Source: Pseudomonadota bacterium
GTDB lineage: Bacteria > Pseudomonadota > Alphaproteobacteria > Acetobacterales > Acetobacteraceae
DNA length: 9,753 nucleotides
Direction: 5' to 3'
NCBI GenBank assembly: GCA_021829055.1
Contig: JAJZCS010000053.1
Coordinates: 1 to 9,753 of the forward strand
Part shown: one piece after another, positions 8,359-9,753 of the stretch
Layout: each line of letters starts with the position of its first letter
How positions within the stretch are numbered: the stretch's first letter is position 1
Program-made: the position numbers and the translations under genes
Notes under the pieces: generated by a model
Databases searched by the model: none
The model's input: only the letters and a program-made list of their open reading frames with translations
Told to the model about the DNA's origin: nothing

Positions 8359-9316
8359 GAATCATTTTAGGGTTCCCCGACGCGGGAGAAGAATAATTCA
8401 AGATGTGCATGTGCGCTGGGTCGGGGGCAGGGCGAATGACGAGAGCGTATTCTCAAGATCTACGTAACCGGGTGATTGATGCTGTGGTTGTTGAAGGGAT
8501 GAGCCGCCACGGTGGGGCGCTTCGGTTTGGGGTCAGCGCTGCATCTGCGCTTAAATGGGTGCGGCACTATGAGCGCTCTGGCAGCCGGACCAAGCGCGGC
8601 ACGGGTGGGCAACGGCCATTGCCGCCGCGTGGCGGCACCGGGAATGGTTATTGGCGCTGGTGAAGGCTGAGTTCAGTCTGACGCTGCAAGCGATGTGTGA
8701 TCGACTTCGCGCGGTGCACGGCGTGCGGTCTGACCCTAGGATATTATTGCGGTTTTTCCGCGCCGAGAGGATCAGTATTAAAAAAACTATTCTGCCAAGC
8801 GAGCAGCGGCGGCGCGACGTCGCCGTCAAACGCGAACGCTGGCGGCGCCATCAGGGCCGCATTGATCCGACCACAAGGCCTGGGTAAAAACCAACATGGT
8901 GCGGACCCGCGGCTGGGCACCCCGTGGCATGCCGGTGCGCGATGACGCCCCCTTTGGCCAATGGAAAACACTGACATTCCTGGCTTATGTCGAGCAGGTG
9001 CTCGTGCCCACGCTCTCACCAGGCGATGTCGTCATTCTCGACAATCTCGGCAGCCACAAGGGTGGCGCAGCCCGTCGGGCGATCAGAAAGGCAGGTGCGC
9101 ATCTGCTCTTCCTTCCGCCCTGCAGTCCGGACCTCAACCCCATCGAGATGGTTTTCGCCAAGCTGAAAACCTTGATGCGTAAAGCCGCAGAACGGTCTGT
9201 CGAAGACACCTGGCGAAAAGTTGGGTCGCTGCTCGATCAGTTCACGCCACAAGAGGGCACAAATTATCTCCGCCACGCAGGATATGACCGTAGTTCAACC
9301 TAATCACAAAAGACTC
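8359..9316 (+). mobile_element. IS630-family insertion sequence, inactivated
   Basis: An IS630-type element of about 0.96 kb surrounds the broken transposase gene. The proposed ends are GAATCATTTT at 8359-8368 and, on the other strand, GAGTCTTTTG ending at 9316; they agree at 7 of 10 positions. IS630 elements insert at TA, and a TA does follow the right end (9317-9318). The bases before the proposed left end are CT instead of TA, so the left boundary is uncertain or mutated. The element lies about 30 bases after the ABC exporter stop, so the upstream operon was not interrupted, but its original downstream neighbour may have been displaced. The size is slightly below the usual 1.0-1.1 kb, as expected from the internal deletions. 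Confidence 0.6.
8436..9303 (+). pseudogene. IS630-family transposase, broken in three frames with internal deletions
   Basis: The reading passes through all three frames. Part one (8436-8663) begins M-T-R-A-Y-S-Q-D-L-R and carries the N-terminal helix-turn-helix (F-G-V-S-A-A-S-A-L-K-W-V-R). Part two starts near 8630 (H-R-E-W-L-L-A-L-V-K-A-E-F-S) and ends at the TGA... TAA region by 8887. Part three (from about 8881) runs from W-V-K-T-N-M-V-R-T-R-G-W to the normal end Y-D-R-S-S-T at 9303. Between parts two and three the segment that holds the first catalytic aspartate (F-I-D-E-T in relatives) is missing. A second gap of roughly 25 residues follows W-K-T-L-T-F-L, before Y-V-E-Q-V-L. The second aspartate (V-I-L-D-N-L-G-S-H-K) and the final glutamate (N-P-I-E-M-V-F) remain. 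Without the first aspartate, repairing the frames would not restore activity. Deletion sizes come from remembered family sequences. Confidence 0.85.
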
Positions 9317-9341
9317 TAACGAATGGCTTGAGGGCAGTTTG

Positions 9342-9369
9342 TCGTTTCCAAGGCAAAAAGCGGAAACGA
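9342..9369. repeat. Inverted repeat in the spacer between two IS630 remnants
   Basis: TCGTTTCC (9342-9349) and GGAAACGA (9362-9369) form a perfect 8-base inverted repeat with a 12-base loop. It is outside the proposed IS630 end and no coding sequence covers it. No T run follows, so it is not a typical terminator. It could be a protein-binding site, an end of another lost mobile element, or chance. Confidence 0.4.
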
Positions 9370-9466
9370 GCATCCTTTGTGTTGGCCGACCTGAGGCACA
9401 CCACTTGACCTGCTGCGAGCCATAAAAGTTGACGACGTCGATCGACCGTAATTGATATTGTCACCA

Positions 9467-9753
9467 TCACATATACAAAATTGTTAATTTTTCCTTTTTT
9501 CTTCTTCTATACCGCGATTCCGCGAGGAGCCGAAAATCCCCCCTTGTCAAACGGCGCAGTTCGGATTCTACCGTCTGTATGATTCGCCCTGGCTTTCTGA
9601 CTGCTGCATCGCGCAAAGAGCTGACCGCGTTGGCGCGGGTCGGCGTGGCGAAGGATCCCTCGACGGCGTTGATCCACGAGGCCGAGGTCGGCGTGAAATG
9701 GAAGGTGAAGCGGCGATGCCGCGCCAGCCATGCCAGCACCTTGGGGTGCTTGT
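9467..9753 (-). pseudogene. IS630-family (second type) transposase, degenerate C-terminal fragment
   Basis: The minus-strand frame enters from the right edge and reads K-H-P-K-V-L-A-W-L-A-R-H, then F-T-F-H-F-T-P-T-S-A-S-W-I-N-A-V-E-G-S-F-A. This is the C-terminal catalytic segment of IS630-type DDE transposases, and the glutamate of N-A-V-E is the third catalytic residue. After about T-P-T-R (near 9637) the family pattern breaks down: a short trace (S-S-L-R-D, about 9608-9622) suggests a small deletion or frameshift, and nothing to the left of about 9600 resembles the family, although the frame stays open to 9467. The protein differs clearly from the transposase at 8436-9303, so it is another subgroup. 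The N-terminal part is outside the window. No terminal repeat was found on this side, so the element is probably truncated. Confidence 0.7.

Noticed and set aside
8377..8387. Short CCCG/CGGG hairpin at the left end of the IS630 element
   Set aside because: Four-base arms with a three-base loop and no T run are too small to support a terminator call.
1020..9419. Direct repeat of 15 bases with one mismatch (TTGACCTGCTG at 1020 and 9405, followed by one differing base and GAG)
   Set aside because: A match of this length with one mismatch is expected about once or twice by chance in a window of this size, and the flanks share nothing.

Overview
The window looks like a piece of an alphaproteobacterial chromosome, most likely an acetic acid bacterium (Acetobacteraceae). 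This rests on moderate-to-high GC content, alphaproteobacterial forms of RecO and ParC, and remnants of IS1380-type and IS630-type insertion sequences, which are common in that family (IS1380 was first described in Acetobacter). The genus cannot be fixed from the sequence alone.

Layout. Positions 1-375 hold the 3' end of a decayed IS1380-family insertion sequence. Positions 376-1042 hold no intact gene; the first ~270 bases look like a broken open frame with several stop codons, and the last part must carry the promoter and leader of the next gene. Positions 1043-8329 form one tightly packed plus-strand gene chain: recO (recombination mediator), parC (topoisomerase IV subunit A), a FUSC-family inner-membrane protein, a UPF0114 (YqhA-like) membrane protein split by a frameshift, and an MsbA-like ABC exporter. 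Every junction in the chain overlaps, by about 11, 17, 4 and 8 bases, so these genes are probably cotranscribed and translationally coupled. Positions 8359-9316 are a wrecked IS630-family element whose transposase is spread over all three plus-strand frames and has lost its first catalytic aspartate. Positions 9317-9466 are non-coding and contain one good inverted repeat. From 9467 to the right edge, on the minus strand, lies a degenerate C-terminal piece of a second IS630-type transposase that continues beyond the window.

How the genes fit together. recO and parC are core chromosome-maintenance genes. The three genes after them encode envelope membrane proteins (an aromatic-acid-type efflux family, a small four-helix membrane protein and a lipid/drug-type ABC exporter), so replication/repair and envelope transport are tied into one transcription unit. 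Dead insertion sequences on both sides suggest an IS-rich, partly decaying neighbourhood. I see no CRISPR array, tRNA, rRNA, toxin-antitoxin pair or recognisable defence system. The most unusual intact feature is a pair of hairpins in the parC/FUSC overlap, one of which covers the likely ribosome-binding site of the FUSC gene.
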